A program made the position numbers and the translations under genes. A model generated the notes under the pieces. That model had not been told where the DNA came from. It did no database searches and saw only the letters and a list, made by a program, of their open reading frames with translations. From assembly GCA_905201055.1 (NCBI GenBank), contig CAJKMT010000001.1, forward strand, positions 1 through 64,000: 64,000 nucleotides of DNA. The letters run 5' to 3'. Positions 36,620 to 44,948 of this stretch are shown here, piece after piece; position 1 is the stretch's first letter; each line of letters opens with the position of its first letter. This DNA comes from an uncultured Sutterella sp. (GTDB lineage: Bacteria > Pseudomonadota > Gammaproteobacteria > Burkholderiales > Burkholderiaceae_F).

Positions 36620-37975
36620 TTAGATTTGCACGGGAACCGGCAACGTGGGGTTAAGCCACGTGGCGCTGTCGGTGCGAACCGGTTGACCGCCCCCGTGGAC
36701 ACAGCCGCCGGGGCAGTTCATCACTTCGATGAAGTGATAGCGGTTCTTGTCTTCCTTGATACGGCGCAAGACCGTTTCAAGACCTTGCAAAGCGCCGTTA
36801 ACAACACAGACACGGACTTCAAAGACCTTGCCGCCCAACTTCTTGATGGGCACAGGGATAGTGGCTTCCACCACGGCATCGGTATGACCGCGAACGATCT
36901 TGATGTCGGGGTTCTTCAATTCTTCGCCGGCCAACACGAAATAGGCCGTGCGCAAGGCAGCTTCCATCACACCACCGGAGGCACCGAAAATCGTACCGGC
37001 ACCGGTATAGACTTCCATCGTGCTGCGTTCGCGGGTCTTCGGCAATTCCAAGGGGTTGATACCCTTGCGGCGGAAGATTTCAGCGATTTCGCGAGCCGTG
37101 ACGACAGCATCAACGTCTTGGAAGGACGGAGTATCGGCAGGAATGCGACCCGTTTCAACCAGATGATGCCAGGCTGCGTTCATTTCCGGACGAGCGGCTT
37201 CAAAGATCTTGGCCGTGCAGGGCGTTACTGCGACCACGTAGATGTCACGCGGATCCTTCTTCCAAACATATTCGGCAGCCCAAGTCTTGGCAACCGGACC
37301 ACCCATTTGAATCGGGCTCTTAGCCGTAGACAGGTGGGGGATGAGACCCGGGTGGAAGGTTTCAACGTTCTTCACCCAAGCAGGGCAGCAGCTCGTGAAA
37401 TGCGGGAAGGGGTGCTTGGCGGCTTCTTCCAATTCGGGACCGCGTTCGCCCAAGACCCAGTAACGGATCTTGTTAATGAATTCAAACCCTTCTTCCATAA
37501 TGGTTTGGTCAGCCGATTGGTTCACGTCATAGGTAACGAAACCGGCCTTTTCCAATGCGTTAACGAACTGTTCGGTAACCAATTCACCGGCCTTGGCGCC
37601 GAATTCTTCACCGACAGAAACGCGGACAGCAGGAGACGGGTGGGCAACAACGAGTTTGTTGGGATCGTCAAGCATCTTCATGACTTCGTCAACAAAGCTC
37701 ATTTGTTCGATCGCATTGAAGGGGCAGGCGATCAAGCATTGGCCGCAAGACAAGCAGGCGTCTTCACGGATGGAGTGGACAACACCCAGACCACCGGAGA
37801 TGGCGTGCACCGGGCAAACTTTACGGCACGTATCGCAACCAACACAGTTATCCTTGTTGATCTTGATCACACCGCGCAATTCACCGCGACGGAGGTTGCC
37901 AACGTATTCAGGTCCGTTTTCTCCGTGCGCGTTGGGCGGCGGAGTAAACGTATTGACCATAATCGTTTTGGACAT
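36620..37975 (-). CDS. hydA: [FeFe] hydrogenase large (catalytic) subunit
   Basis: HydA (451 aa) reversibly oxidises H2. Two ferredoxin-type 4Fe-4S sites (Cys 44/47/50/54 and 74/77/80/84) precede the H-domain. The H-cluster motifs are TSCCPAW (194-200), TPCTAKIFE (251-259) and EVMNCPGGC (417-425). All cluster cysteines are present, but L2 has Thr251 where most catalytic enzymes have Met, and L1 has Ala for Gly. The ATG at 37975 has GGGAGAG 8 bases upstream; the frame stays open to 38071 but that extension has no similarity to the family. The absence of its own signal peptide fits export with Tat-bearing HydB, whose gene follows 17 bases later. Confidence 0.95.
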   Translation of the reverse strand: MSKTIMVNTFTPPPNAHGENGPEYVGNLRRGELRGVIKINKDNCVGCDTCRKVCPVHAISGGLGVVHSIREDACLSCGQCLIACPFNAIEQMSFVDEVMKMLDDPNKLVVAHPSPAVRVSVGEEFGAKAGELVTEQFVNALEKAGFVTYDVNQSADQTIMEEGFEFINKIRYWVLGERGPELEEAAKHPFPHFTSCCPAWVKNVETFHPGLIPHLSTAKSPIQMGGPVAKTWAAEYVWKKDPRDIYVVAVTPCTAKIFEAARPEMNAAWHHLVETGRIPADTPSFQDVDAVVTAREIAEIFRRKGINPLELPKTRERSTMEVYTGAGTIFGASGGVMEAALRTAYFVLAGEELKNPDIKIVRGHTDAVVEATIPVPIKKLGGKVFEVRVCVVNGALQGLETVLRRIKEDKNRYHFIEVMNCPGGCVHGGGQPVRTDSATWLNPTLPVPVQI

Positions 37976-38170
37976 GTTTAAATCTCTCCCAAGATTTACT
38001 GAAAATAGAATCTCTAAGTCACAAGTGCCTTGTGCACAGGTTTTCTTGAAACTCAGGGATTGTACGTACAATTCCTATCACCAAAGACACACCTTGGTCC
38101 CGGTAAGTCTTCTGGTGACTGTGGAACTATAAAGAAATATTAACCAAAATAAGAAAAAATTAGGCTAAAA
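37976..38170 (-). promoter_or_regulatory. leader/promoter region of the hydrogenase genes
   Basis: This 195-base non-coding stretch lies between the terminator of the upstream radical SAM gene and hydA. It contains the inverted repeat at 38056-38075, a second weaker CCAAGG/CTTTGG repeat nearby, and an AT-rich end (38135-38165) that could hold the core promoter. I could not identify a convincing -10/-35 pair or an FNR box. Confidence 0.5.
38056..38075. promoter_or_regulatory. 20-bp inverted repeat upstream of hydA, possible operator
   Basis: The core ATTGTACGTACAAT is a perfect 14-bp palindrome, extending to 20 bp with one mismatch. It lies about 80-100 bases before the hydA start codon. The TTG...CAA half-sites are 2 bases too close for an FNR/CRP site. 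The cognate regulator is unknown. Confidence 0.45.
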
Positions 38171-38196
38171 AGAGCTACCTCAAAAGAGGTAGCTCT
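38171..38196 (-). terminator. intrinsic terminator at the end of the heme-cluster operon
   Basis: A perfect 11-bp stem (AGAGCTACCTC) with a 4-base loop is followed on the minus strand by TTTTT. It lies 5 bases after the stop of the HemN-like radical SAM gene, and is the first clear minus-strand terminator after the hutW promoter. Confidence 0.85.
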
Positions 38197-38200
38197 GATG

Positions 38201-39496
38201 CTACATATCAATGGCTGACAGGGGTTTGCGTAACTCTGCACGGACATTGTCCATGCCGGAGTAGAAAGCCTTCATCATGACCAATCCTAAGAATTTACCG
38301 GCATCGGTTACGATAAGATTATCGGGATCGGCAGGATTGTCTTTAATGGCGCCTGCCAGTTTCAGCCCCAACATTTCTTTAAACAAGGCTCGGTCAAGAT
38401 CGACCCCGTGAACGTCACGGAAATACTTTCTGGACAAGCGGGCGGCAAAGAGACCTAAGAGCAGACGGTATTGCAAAATGGCGTGTTTATCAAAACGCTT
38501 TCTGCGCTCAACACCCATTTTCCCCTGGCTGATGCGTTCGTTATAACGACGAAGGCTGAATGTGTTGACGTACAGCGAGTCGCCCAGGAAGCTGAATGCA
38601 CCGGAACCTAAGCCCAGGTACTCATCGTGGTCAACCACGTATTCGTCAAATCCCTCATCGTGAGAACGGCCGAAAGTCCACGATGTTAATTGGTTGTAGT
38701 TTTTACCCAAGGTGTCCAGAATGATTCGGTATTGAGCGGCCAAGTCAGCTGTCGGTGCCGCAATCGTATTTCTTACGCTCGCCTTGGTTTGCGTTGTAAC
38801 CATCAACGGATAAGTGGTGATTTGGCGAGGGTTGAGTTTCATGAGCAAATCAACGTCACGCTGCAGAATTTCCTCAGTTTGCCCCCTAAAACCAAAGATC
38901 ATGTCAACATTCATGATCGGGAATAGCTCTTGAGCGGCTTGGATTCGTTCGAAGATCTGTTCACCGCTGCCGAATTTTTCATAGCGGTCAATCATCTTCA
39001 AAATGTTGTCGTCGAAGCTTTGCACGCCGACAGACATTCTGTCGACGAGTCCCTTCAGATTACGAAAACTTTCCGTGGCCAAGTGCGCAGGGTCCGTCTC
39101 ACAGGACACTTCTTTCATGGACGGAAAGAGCTTTCTGGCGAGTTCAATTGTTTTGATCAGCTCATCTTCAAGGATGGTCGTGGTACCGCCTCCGATATAC
39201 ATGGAGGTAAAGTCGTAGCCCATGTCTCTGGCCATCTGCATTTCTTTTCGCAGATTCACAAAATATTCGCGGGCCTTGTACTCTTTGAAAATGAAGCGAT
39301 GAAAAGTGCAGTACGAGCACAGCGTATGGCAGAACGGAATGTGTGCGTACATCATGTACTGATGACCGTCTTGCGGTTCGGGATGTCGGTCCAAGATAAT
39401 CGGTTCGACATTGAGCTCTCGGTCAATGTAGTACTTCATGATGCGATCGGTTAAGCCGATCATCCAATCCGCTAATAATTTGTCGTGTTCTGCCAT
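38201..39496 (-). CDS. HemN/HemW-like radical SAM protein
   Basis: This 431-aa protein has the SAM-cluster motif IPFCHTLCSYCTFH with Cys56, Cys60 and Cys63. It also has the GGGTTT element (about 103-108) and a HemN-type C-terminal domain (GLGSGAFSFLGDSLYVNTFS). It belongs to the coproporphyrinogen-oxidase-like superfamily that also contains HemW and the ChuW/HutW heme enzymes. It lacks the CxxxCxxCxC pattern of true HemN, so a coproporphyrinogen dehydrogenase role is unlikely. It is the last gene before the terminator of the cluster led by hutW, which suggests tetrapyrrole or heme handling, but no function is assigned. Confidence 0.75.
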   Translation of the reverse strand: MAEHDKLLADWMIGLTDRIMKYYIDRELNVEPIILDRHPEPQDGHQYMMYAHIPFCHTLCSYCTFHRFIFKEYKAREYFVNLRKEMQMARDMGYDFTSMYIGGGTTTILEDELIKTIELARKLFPSMKEVSCETDPAHLATESFRNLKGLVDRMSVGVQSFDDNILKMIDRYEKFGSGEQIFERIQAAQELFPIMNVDMIFGFRGQTEEILQRDVDLLMKLNPRQITTYPLMVTTQTKASVRNTIAAPTADLAAQYRIILDTLGKNYNQLTSWTFGRSHDEGFDEYVVDHDEYLGLGSGAFSFLGDSLYVNTFSLRRYNERISQGKMGVERRKRFDKHAILQYRLLLGLFAARLSRKYFRDVHGVDLDRALFKEMLGLKLAGAIKDNPADPDNLIVTDAGKFLGLVMMKAFYSGMDNVRAELRKPLSAIDM

Positions 39497-39533
39497 GATT
39501 CTCTTTTAAGGTACTTGAATAAAGGCTGATATT

Positions 39534-41375
39534 TTAACGATGACCGGCGTAAAGTGTTTGAATTTGCGGAGCAAATTTCTCACTTAAGGCCTTACGCTTC
39601 AGTTTTAATGTCGGCGTGATCAGTCCGTTTTCAATGGTCCAGGGCTCTAGCGTCATACACACATTTCTTGGAAGGGCGTATTGCGGAAAGCCCTTGGCAG
39701 CGGCTTTGATGCGCTTGAGGACCGCATTGCGGGTTACTGTGGCAATGAGGCTTTCGGGATCATTGGGATCCAAATCCAGGGTCGATGCCAACTTCTTCCA
39801 TTCTTCTTTGTTGAGAACCACGATCGAAGAAATGAAGGGGCGGTTTTCACCAATCACGAAGGCTTGATCAAAAAGCGGATCAATTTCGATGGCCAGTTCC
39901 AAATCGGCAGGCGGAACCTTTTCTCCGGTGCTTGTGACGATGATTTCTTTAATACGGCCGACGATCTTTAAGAAACCTTCCCGATCAAATTCTCCCACGT
40001 CACCTGTTTTGAGCCAGCCGTCATCGGTGAAAGCTTCCCGAGAGGCTTGAGGACGATTCCAATAGCCCTTCATTACAGAGGGAGATTTGACTTGGATTTC
40101 GTTGTCTTCACCAAGACGAACTTGTGTCTCAGGCAGGGGTTTGCCGACGGTACTCGGATGGTTATAGGTGAGGGAATTACCGGCAATGATGGGGCTTGAC
40201 TCGGTCATTCCATAGCCTTGAATAATCGGCAGACCTAAGCCGCAAAACGCCTTAGCTACTTTGGGGTTCATAGCGGCACCGCCGCTGATGGCGATACGCA
40301 GTTGTCCGCCGAATTGATTCAATAATGTTTTGGATACCAATCGCTCAAGAATCGGCCATACGATCGGATCTAAAACTGACAGTGTGCCTTGTTGTGTAGG
40401 CAGTCTGTAATGAGCGCAAAAGCGTCTCCAGCCGACTTCAACCGCCCAATTAAATAAGAATCGGACAAACTTGGATTCTCGGGCGAGCTTTGCCTGAACC
40501 TTGGCAAAGATTCTTTCGTAAATGCGAGGCACCGAGATAATGACATTCGGACGCACAATGCGAAAATCTTCCGCTAACTGCTGGATGGAGCGTGTATAGA
40601 CAATGGTGCAGCCCATGCCGAGCGCAAGGTAGTAGCCTGCCATTCGCTCAAAGGTATGCGAGACCGGTAAAAAAGATAAGAAAACATCACCGGGTTTGGG
40701 GTATACCGTTTTGAGGGTATTGATGACATTGCTGACCACATTTTTGTGCGTGAGCATGACGCCTTTGGGTTTTCCTGTTGTTCCTGACGTATAAACAATG
40801 GCGGCAAGGTCGTCTTCAGAGGGGCCTTGCGGTAATTCGGTAACATCATGACCGGTAGCAAGCCAGCTTTCCAAATCCCAGTGATTGACCCCGTCTTGTC
40901 TGGATTCGGGAGATGATTCATCGGTAAAAATCACACCTTTCAGATAGGGCATTACCGTATGAGTGAGGTAAATGGAATCCCAGCGGTTTTGACGGTTAGT
41001 CACCAAAACAGTGGCCTGGCTGTCTGCGATGATAAAGGCGCTTGATCCTGCCGTATCAATAGCATGAAGAGGAACCGGCACAAGACCGTTGGCAAGAACG
41101 GCCTGATCGCAGCAAACGGCATCGACCCCGTTTGGAAGTAAGATGGCGACACGATCACCATGCTTGAGCCCCATTTTGCAAAAAGCTTTTCTCCATTGCT
41201 GAATACGTTCATCCAGGTCTCGGTAAGAAACACGTTCCCACGTGTTGGTTCGACGATCAAATTGCCTCAAGGCTTCAGTATGAGGCGCAATTTTTGCGCG
41301 GGCAGGGATGAATTGATCCAAGGTTTTTAACTGACTTAACGCTTCAAAGCGAATTTCAGCGGAATCTATGGCCAC
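39534..41375 (-). CDS. long-chain fatty-acyl-CoA synthetase (AMP-binding)
   Basis: This 613-aa ANL-superfamily enzyme activates a fatty acid with ATP and CoA. The P-loop-like motif YTSGTTGKPKGVMLTH lies at about 192-207. The adenylation motifs QGYGMTESSP and GWLKTGDVGEF follow, as does the C-terminal Lys region. The length, with an insertion around 290-330, matches FAA1/FadD15-like long-chain ligases more than classical FadD. It begins 93 bases after the ABC-2 permease, the largest gap in the series, and 37 bases separate it from the next gene. It may simply lie next to the heme cluster. Confidence 0.88.
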   Translation of the reverse strand: MAIDSAEIRFEALSQLKTLDQFIPARAKIAPHTEALRQFDRRTNTWERVSYRDLDERIQQWRKAFCKMGLKHGDRVAILLPNGVDAVCCDQAVLANGLVPVPLHAIDTAGSSAFIIADSQATVLVTNRQNRWDSIYLTHTVMPYLKGVIFTDESSPESRQDGVNHWDLESWLATGHDVTELPQGPSEDDLAAIVYTSGTTGKPKGVMLTHKNVVSNVINTLKTVYPKPGDVFLSFLPVSHTFERMAGYYLALGMGCTIVYTRSIQQLAEDFRIVRPNVIISVPRIYERIFAKVQAKLARESKFVRFLFNWAVEVGWRRFCAHYRLPTQQGTLSVLDPIVWPILERLVSKTLLNQFGGQLRIAISGGAAMNPKVAKAFCGLGLPIIQGYGMTESSPIIAGNSLTYNHPSTVGKPLPETQVRLGEDNEIQVKSPSVMKGYWNRPQASREAFTDDGWLKTGDVGEFDREGFLKIVGRIKEIIVTSTGEKVPPADLELAIEIDPLFDQAFVIGENRPFISSIVVLNKEEWKKLASTLDLDPNDPESLIATVTRNAVLKRIKAAAKGFPQYALPRNVCMTLEPWTIENGLITPTLKLKRKALSEKFAPQIQTLYAGHR

Positions 41376-41468
41376 GGTTTACCTCAAAACAACAAGTGAT
41401 TATTCTCTAACCCGCCTATTTTAAGCTGAAAGTGGCACTTTTAGTGATGCCGAAGTGACTGTCTTTTT

Positions 41469-42254
41469 TCAGTTTTTAATTTTGTATCCGATCTTCAATA
41501 ACCAAACGGCAAGCGCAAAAAAGACACTGCAAGCGAGCAGTCCGGCTGATGCGCTGATTACAGGATTTGTCTCAAAATACCCTAAAAAACCTCCTCTGAA
41601 GCCGTCAATCAGGTAATAAAGAGGATTGAAGGCAATGAGTTCCCGCCAGGGAGAGGCAAGCGTATCACAGGAATAAAAGACACCGGATAAAAAGGTGAGC
41701 GGCATAATGAAAAACGTCTGAATAACCCCCATTTGCTCATAACGGTCTGCCCAAATGGCAGTAATTAACCCCAGCGCCCCCATCACAAAAGCTCCTAAAA
41801 ATCCGAAAGTAAGAATCCAAATAAGGGAAGTGATTGTCGGCGTAATCCAGAAAGCGGTTCCGGTCCATACGCATACCCCTACGACAAGTCCGCGCAATGT
41901 TGCTGAAAGCGTGTAAGCGGTGGCGATTGCAACATTGCTTAGCGGGGTAACCAATAAAAAAGTCAGAGTACCCGATATTTTCGATTGCACAAAAGAAGAG
42001 GAACTGTTGGCAAATGCATTCTGCAAAATAGCCATGATTACCAAACCCGGAACGAGAAAATCCAGATAAGAAAATGATGAACCGGTCGGCACTCTGTCCT
42101 GCAAAGCTGCGCCGAACACAATCAGGTAGAGTAACGATGACAGCACGGGAGCGGCAACGGTATGAAAAGCCACCTTTTTAAATCGGATGATTTCCTTTCC
42201 AAGCAGAGTGTAAAAGGCCTCTACGGGCGAAAATGATTGAGGATAAACTGACAT
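41469..42254 (-). CDS. ABC-2 type transporter permease (YadH-like)
   Basis: This 261-aa membrane protein has six predicted helices and the ABC-2 exporter fold. Signature pieces are FSYLDFLVPGLVIMAILQNAFANSSSS and the late FLSGVFYSCDTL...NPLYYLIDGFRGGFLG. The same layout is found in E. coli YadH and in NodJ-like permeases. The cognate ATPase gene is 2 bases upstream. The substrate is unknown; position among heme genes would fit a heme or metabolite efflux pump, which is speculative. Confidence 0.85.
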   Translation of the reverse strand: MSVYPQSFSPVEAFYTLLGKEIIRFKKVAFHTVAAPVLSSLLYLIVFGAALQDRVPTGSSFSYLDFLVPGLVIMAILQNAFANSSSSFVQSKISGTLTFLLVTPLSNVAIATAYTLSATLRGLVVGVCVWTGTAFWITPTITSLIWILTFGFLGAFVMGALGLITAIWADRYEQMGVIQTFFIMPLTFLSGVFYSCDTLASPWRELIAFNPLYYLIDGFRGGFLGYFETNPVISASAGLLACSVFFALAVWLLKIGYKIKN

Positions 42255-42256
42255 TT

Positions 42257-43162
42257 TTAATGAGATTGAGTTACTTTGATAAAGAGATCTTCCAGGGAAG
42301 CCCTTGAAGTTTGAAGATTTTCAATTTCGCAGCCGTTACTTTGCAGATCACCCAGGATATTGGTTAGATCTTTTGCATCATAAAATCCCATGACGAAGCT
42401 CTGCGCTTCGCAATGAAGAATTCGGGCGCGCAAACCCAGGGGCAGTTCACCTTTCACTAATCGAAATCGGACTGTGTTTTGTTCAACAGCATCAAGCAGA
42501 CGCTCGGTTTGACCTGAGGTGACAATTTGTCCGTGATTGATAATGGCAATTTCAGAGCAAAGATTTTGAGCCTCTTCCAAATAGTGTGTTGTCAGTACAA
42601 TGGTGTGCCCCTTGCGGTGCAATTTTTCAATGAATTGCCACAATTGATTTCTCAATTGCACGTCAACACCCGCCGTGGGCTCGTCAAGTACGATAACCGG
42701 AGGTTTGTGAACCAGGGCCTGAGCAACCATCACGCGTCTTTTCATTCCGCCGGAGAGCAGTCGGCATGGTGTCTGCATTTTGTCGCTCAGACCCAAATTC
42801 ACAATGATCTCTTCAATCCACGCTGAGTTCTTTCTCAGCCCATAGTAGCCGCTTTGAAATTGAAGCATTTCGTAGACGGTTAAAAAGGGATCGCAGAGAA
42901 GTTCTTGAGCAACTACACCGATATTCATCAGTGCTTCAGAGCGATTTTTCTCAATGTCGAATCCGGCAATTCGGATTCTGCCTTCCGTTGGTTTAACCAG
43001 TCCGACCAATGAATTGATTAAGGTGGACTTGCCGGCCCCATTCGGTCCCAATAGACCGAAAAACGCACCCTCGCGGATTTGCAAAGAGATACCTTTAAGC
43101 GCTTCAAAACCGTTGGCGTACGTTTTATGCAGGTTCTCGATATCAATAATGTTTGAATTCAT
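42257..43162 (-). CDS. ABC transporter ATPase (YadG-like)
   Basis: This 301-aa ABC ATPase partners the ABC-2 permease. It has Walker A GPNGAGKST (about 38-46), the Q-loop GVVAQE, signature LLSGGMKRRVMVAQAL, Walker B VIVLDEPTAGVD and the H-loop TTHYLEEAQ. After the nucleotide-binding domain there is a C-terminal extension of about 75 residues typical of ABCA/DRA-type exporter ATPases. It lies 4 bases after tonB and 2 before the permease. Confidence 0.88.
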   Translation of the reverse strand: MNSNIIDIENLHKTYANGFEALKGISLQIREGAFFGLLGPNGAGKSTLINSLVGLVKPTEGRIRIAGFDIEKNRSEALMNIGVVAQELLCDPFLTVYEMLQFQSGYYGLRKNSAWIEEIIVNLGLSDKMQTPCRLLSGGMKRRVMVAQALVHKPPVIVLDEPTAGVDVQLRNQLWQFIEKLHRKGHTIVLTTHYLEEAQNLCSEIAIINHGQIVTSGQTERLLDAVEQNTVRFRLVKGELPLGLRARILHCEAQSFVMGFYDAKDLTNILGDLQSNGCEIENLQTSRASLEDLFIKVTQSH

Positions 43163-43166
43163 ACCG

Positions 43167-43889
43167 TTAATCTATTTCGTATCGAACAGGAATTTCCAGC
43201 GAAGCCGCTTTTTGTGCTTGAGTCTTTAACCCTTGCAAATGCTGCGCTGCGGATAAAGTCGCTCGCCTGAAAAGCGCATTGCCGCCGTCTCGCAGCCGGT
43301 AATCTGTGACAAAGCCTGAGTCATCAATGGTGACGATCAGAACGGTTTGTCCTTCCAGCCCGATATCTCGAGCGCGTTTTGGGTATCGTTTATGCTGTTC
43401 AATAACCTGAACGATTTGCATCAAGGCATTGGACATGTCGTTATTGTTTTGCCCCGCTCCGTTTGTAACAGGAGCCTGTTTGGCACTGCCCACACTCTTG
43501 GTAACTGCTTTTCTGGGCGGTTGAACCGGTTTTTTTTGGGGCTTCGGAGGATCCTTCGGTTTGACGTCGAGCGGCTTTTCCTCTTTGACTTTGTCAATCA
43601 CCGGGGGCGGTTCCTGCAGGTGAATTTTCCAAGCACTGCTAGGCACAGTCATAATGACCCAACGAGGTTCTTTTTTGAGGGGTGTCTCAACATTTTCAAT
43701 CGGCTTAACCGGTTCTCGTTCGACACTGGCCTTTTGGGGTATGGCAAGCGGGTCGGAAAATTGCAAAAAGGCCAGTATGAACAGACTTGTCACTGTCACT
43801 GTCGTCAGAAGTCTGGCAGTGAAACTCGCATGACGGTCGTCTGGACCGGGTTTCGTGCTGTCATAAGCAATATGTTTGACAACTGTCAT
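43167..43889 (-). CDS. tonB: TonB energy-transducing protein
   Basis: TonB (240 aa) has an N-terminal transmembrane anchor (LLTTVTVTSLFILAFLQF, about 27-44) and a periplasmic Pro/Lys-rich spacer (KPKDPPKPQKKPVQPPRK). Its C-terminal domain ends in the characteristic YPKRARDIGLEGQTVLIVTID and a beta strand near the end (LEIPVRYEID). It transfers proton-motive energy from ExbBD to outer-membrane receptors. The start overlaps exbD by 4 bases. The location with a receptor gene points to a dedicated set for this uptake system. Confidence 0.9.
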   Translation of the reverse strand: MTVVKHIAYDSTKPGPDDRHASFTARLLTTVTVTSLFILAFLQFSDPLAIPQKASVEREPVKPIENVETPLKKEPRWVIMTVPSSAWKIHLQEPPPVIDKVKEEKPLDVKPKDPPKPQKKPVQPPRKAVTKSVGSAKQAPVTNGAGQNNNDMSNALMQIVQVIEQHKRYPKRARDIGLEGQTVLIVTIDDSGFVTDYRLRDGGNALFRRATLSAAQHLQGLKTQAQKAASLEIPVRYEID

Positions 43890-44296
43890 TGTTTGGCCTG
43901 CGTGCTGATCACAAAACGACCGTTATTTTTCTCTTTGGCTAAATCGACCAGAGGGACAAAGGAGTCAAAGGCGGCTTTTCCGTCCATGTGAATATTCAAA
44001 ATGGCATTGGAAGAGGCCACGAGCGCGGCTTCAACCTCAGTCAAAGTGACCGAGCGGTTATTCATCCAATAAGAACCGTCTGCACGAACGTTAACGCTGA
44101 TCTGTCTGTCTGCGCGTTTGACTTCTGCGGTTTCACTTTCCGGCAGGATGATTTCCAATACCGGTTTGGAAAAACTCATCGTGACTACAAAGAAAATGAT
44201 GAGCATGAACAGACAGTCAATTAAAGGCGTCAAATCAATTTGCGGATCATCATCAATGGGGGAAAGACCCGGAGGGACGAAAATGCTCATTTTCAA
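43886..44296 (-). CDS. exbD: ExbD/TolR family protein
   Basis: This 136-aa protein has a single N-terminal transmembrane helix and the ExbD signature DLTPLIDCLFMLIIFFVVT, in which the membrane Asp (in LIDCLF) is the proton-carrying residue of the family. A periplasmic domain follows. It overlaps exbB upstream and tonB downstream by 4 bases each, so all three are translationally coupled. Confidence 0.92.
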   Translation of the reverse strand: MKMSIFVPPGLSPIDDDPQIDLTPLIDCLFMLIIFFVVTMSFSKPVLEIILPESETAEVKRADRQISVNVRADGSYWMNNRSVTLTEVEAALVASSNAILNIHMDGKAAFDSFVPLVDLAKEKNNGRFVISTQAKQ

Positions 44297-44937
44297 TGTT
44301 CCTCATCGTCGTTGACCGCATTGGTGTTCTTTTTCGAACGAATACGGTTCATGATTTCCAGTGCGCGGTAACTGTGTTCCACCGCTTCGATGTGAAAACC
44401 TCTGAATTTCAGCATCAAGCCGTAGTAGACCATTAACACGGGAATGGCGATGCACAACCCCATCACGGTTGTAATCAACGCCTGCCAAATACCGGCAGCC
44501 AACAATTCCGTTGACGGTACTTCGGTGAAGGAGAGTGTTTTAAAGACTTCCACCATACCGAATACCGTTCCCAACAGACCGAGCAGCGGGGAAATGACAC
44601 TGATGAGTTTTAACCAAACAAGGCCGTTACTTACACGTTTGAAGGTTCGGTGAAAAAGGTAGGCGACTTCGGCGCGTATGTCGTCGGAGTGAGAGGCGTG
44701 GGTGGCCACAATGTCATAAATAATTCGAATAAGAGGATTGGCCGTACCGGGATCAATATTTCTCAGGCAACGATCTTTACCGCTTTCCAAATCCAGAAAA
44801 TCTCGTCGAAAGTTTTTCCATACGCGATTGAGGTATGCGATAAGCCAAACCGAAACGTACAGGGCGTACAACGCAACAAAAATAAGCGCAACCCCGGCGG
44901 GTCCTATTAAGGTATACAAAGACTGCAGATTTTCCAT
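44293..44937 (-). CDS. exbB: ExbB/TolQ (MotA-type) proton channel protein
   Basis: The protein (214 aa) has three membrane helices in the ExbB arrangement. The first is at about 13-35; the last two include LISVISPLLGLLGTVFGMVEVFKTL and IWQALITTVMGLCIAIPVLMVYY. The GLLGTVxGM motif is the family hallmark. With ExbD it forms the proton-driven motor for TonB. It follows the flavodoxin gene by 11 bases. Confidence 0.92.
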   Translation of the reverse strand: MENLQSLYTLIGPAGVALIFVALYALYVSVWLIAYLNRVWKNFRRDFLDLESGKDRCLRNIDPGTANPLIRIIYDIVATHASHSDDIRAEVAYLFHRTFKRVSNGLVWLKLISVISPLLGLLGTVFGMVEVFKTLSFTEVPSTELLAAGIWQALITTVMGLCIAIPVLMVYYGLMLKFRGFHIEAVEHSYRALEIMNRIRSKKNTNAVNDDEEH

Positions 44938-44948
44938 GATCTCACCCT

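Noticed and set aside
36512..37981. A 489-codon open frame on the plus strand across hydA
   Set aside because: It is exactly antisense to a strongly conserved gene; the predicted protein has no recognisable domain. Codon bias of hydA explains it.
37976..38071. N-terminal extension of HydA to 38071
   Set aside because: It would place the inverted repeat and ribosome binding site inside the gene, and the extra residues do not look like a signal peptide or ferredoxin domain.
38059..38072. FNR or CRP box upstream of hydA
   Set aside because: TTGTACGTACAA has half-sites 2 bases closer than FNR or CRP sites need; it is listed as an unidentified inverted repeat.
41405..41450. AAAGTG/CACTTT repeat between the ABC-2 permease and the acyl-CoA ligase as a terminator
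   Set aside because: The arms are only about 6 bases with a one-base centre, so no hairpin can form, and no T-run follows on the minus strand.
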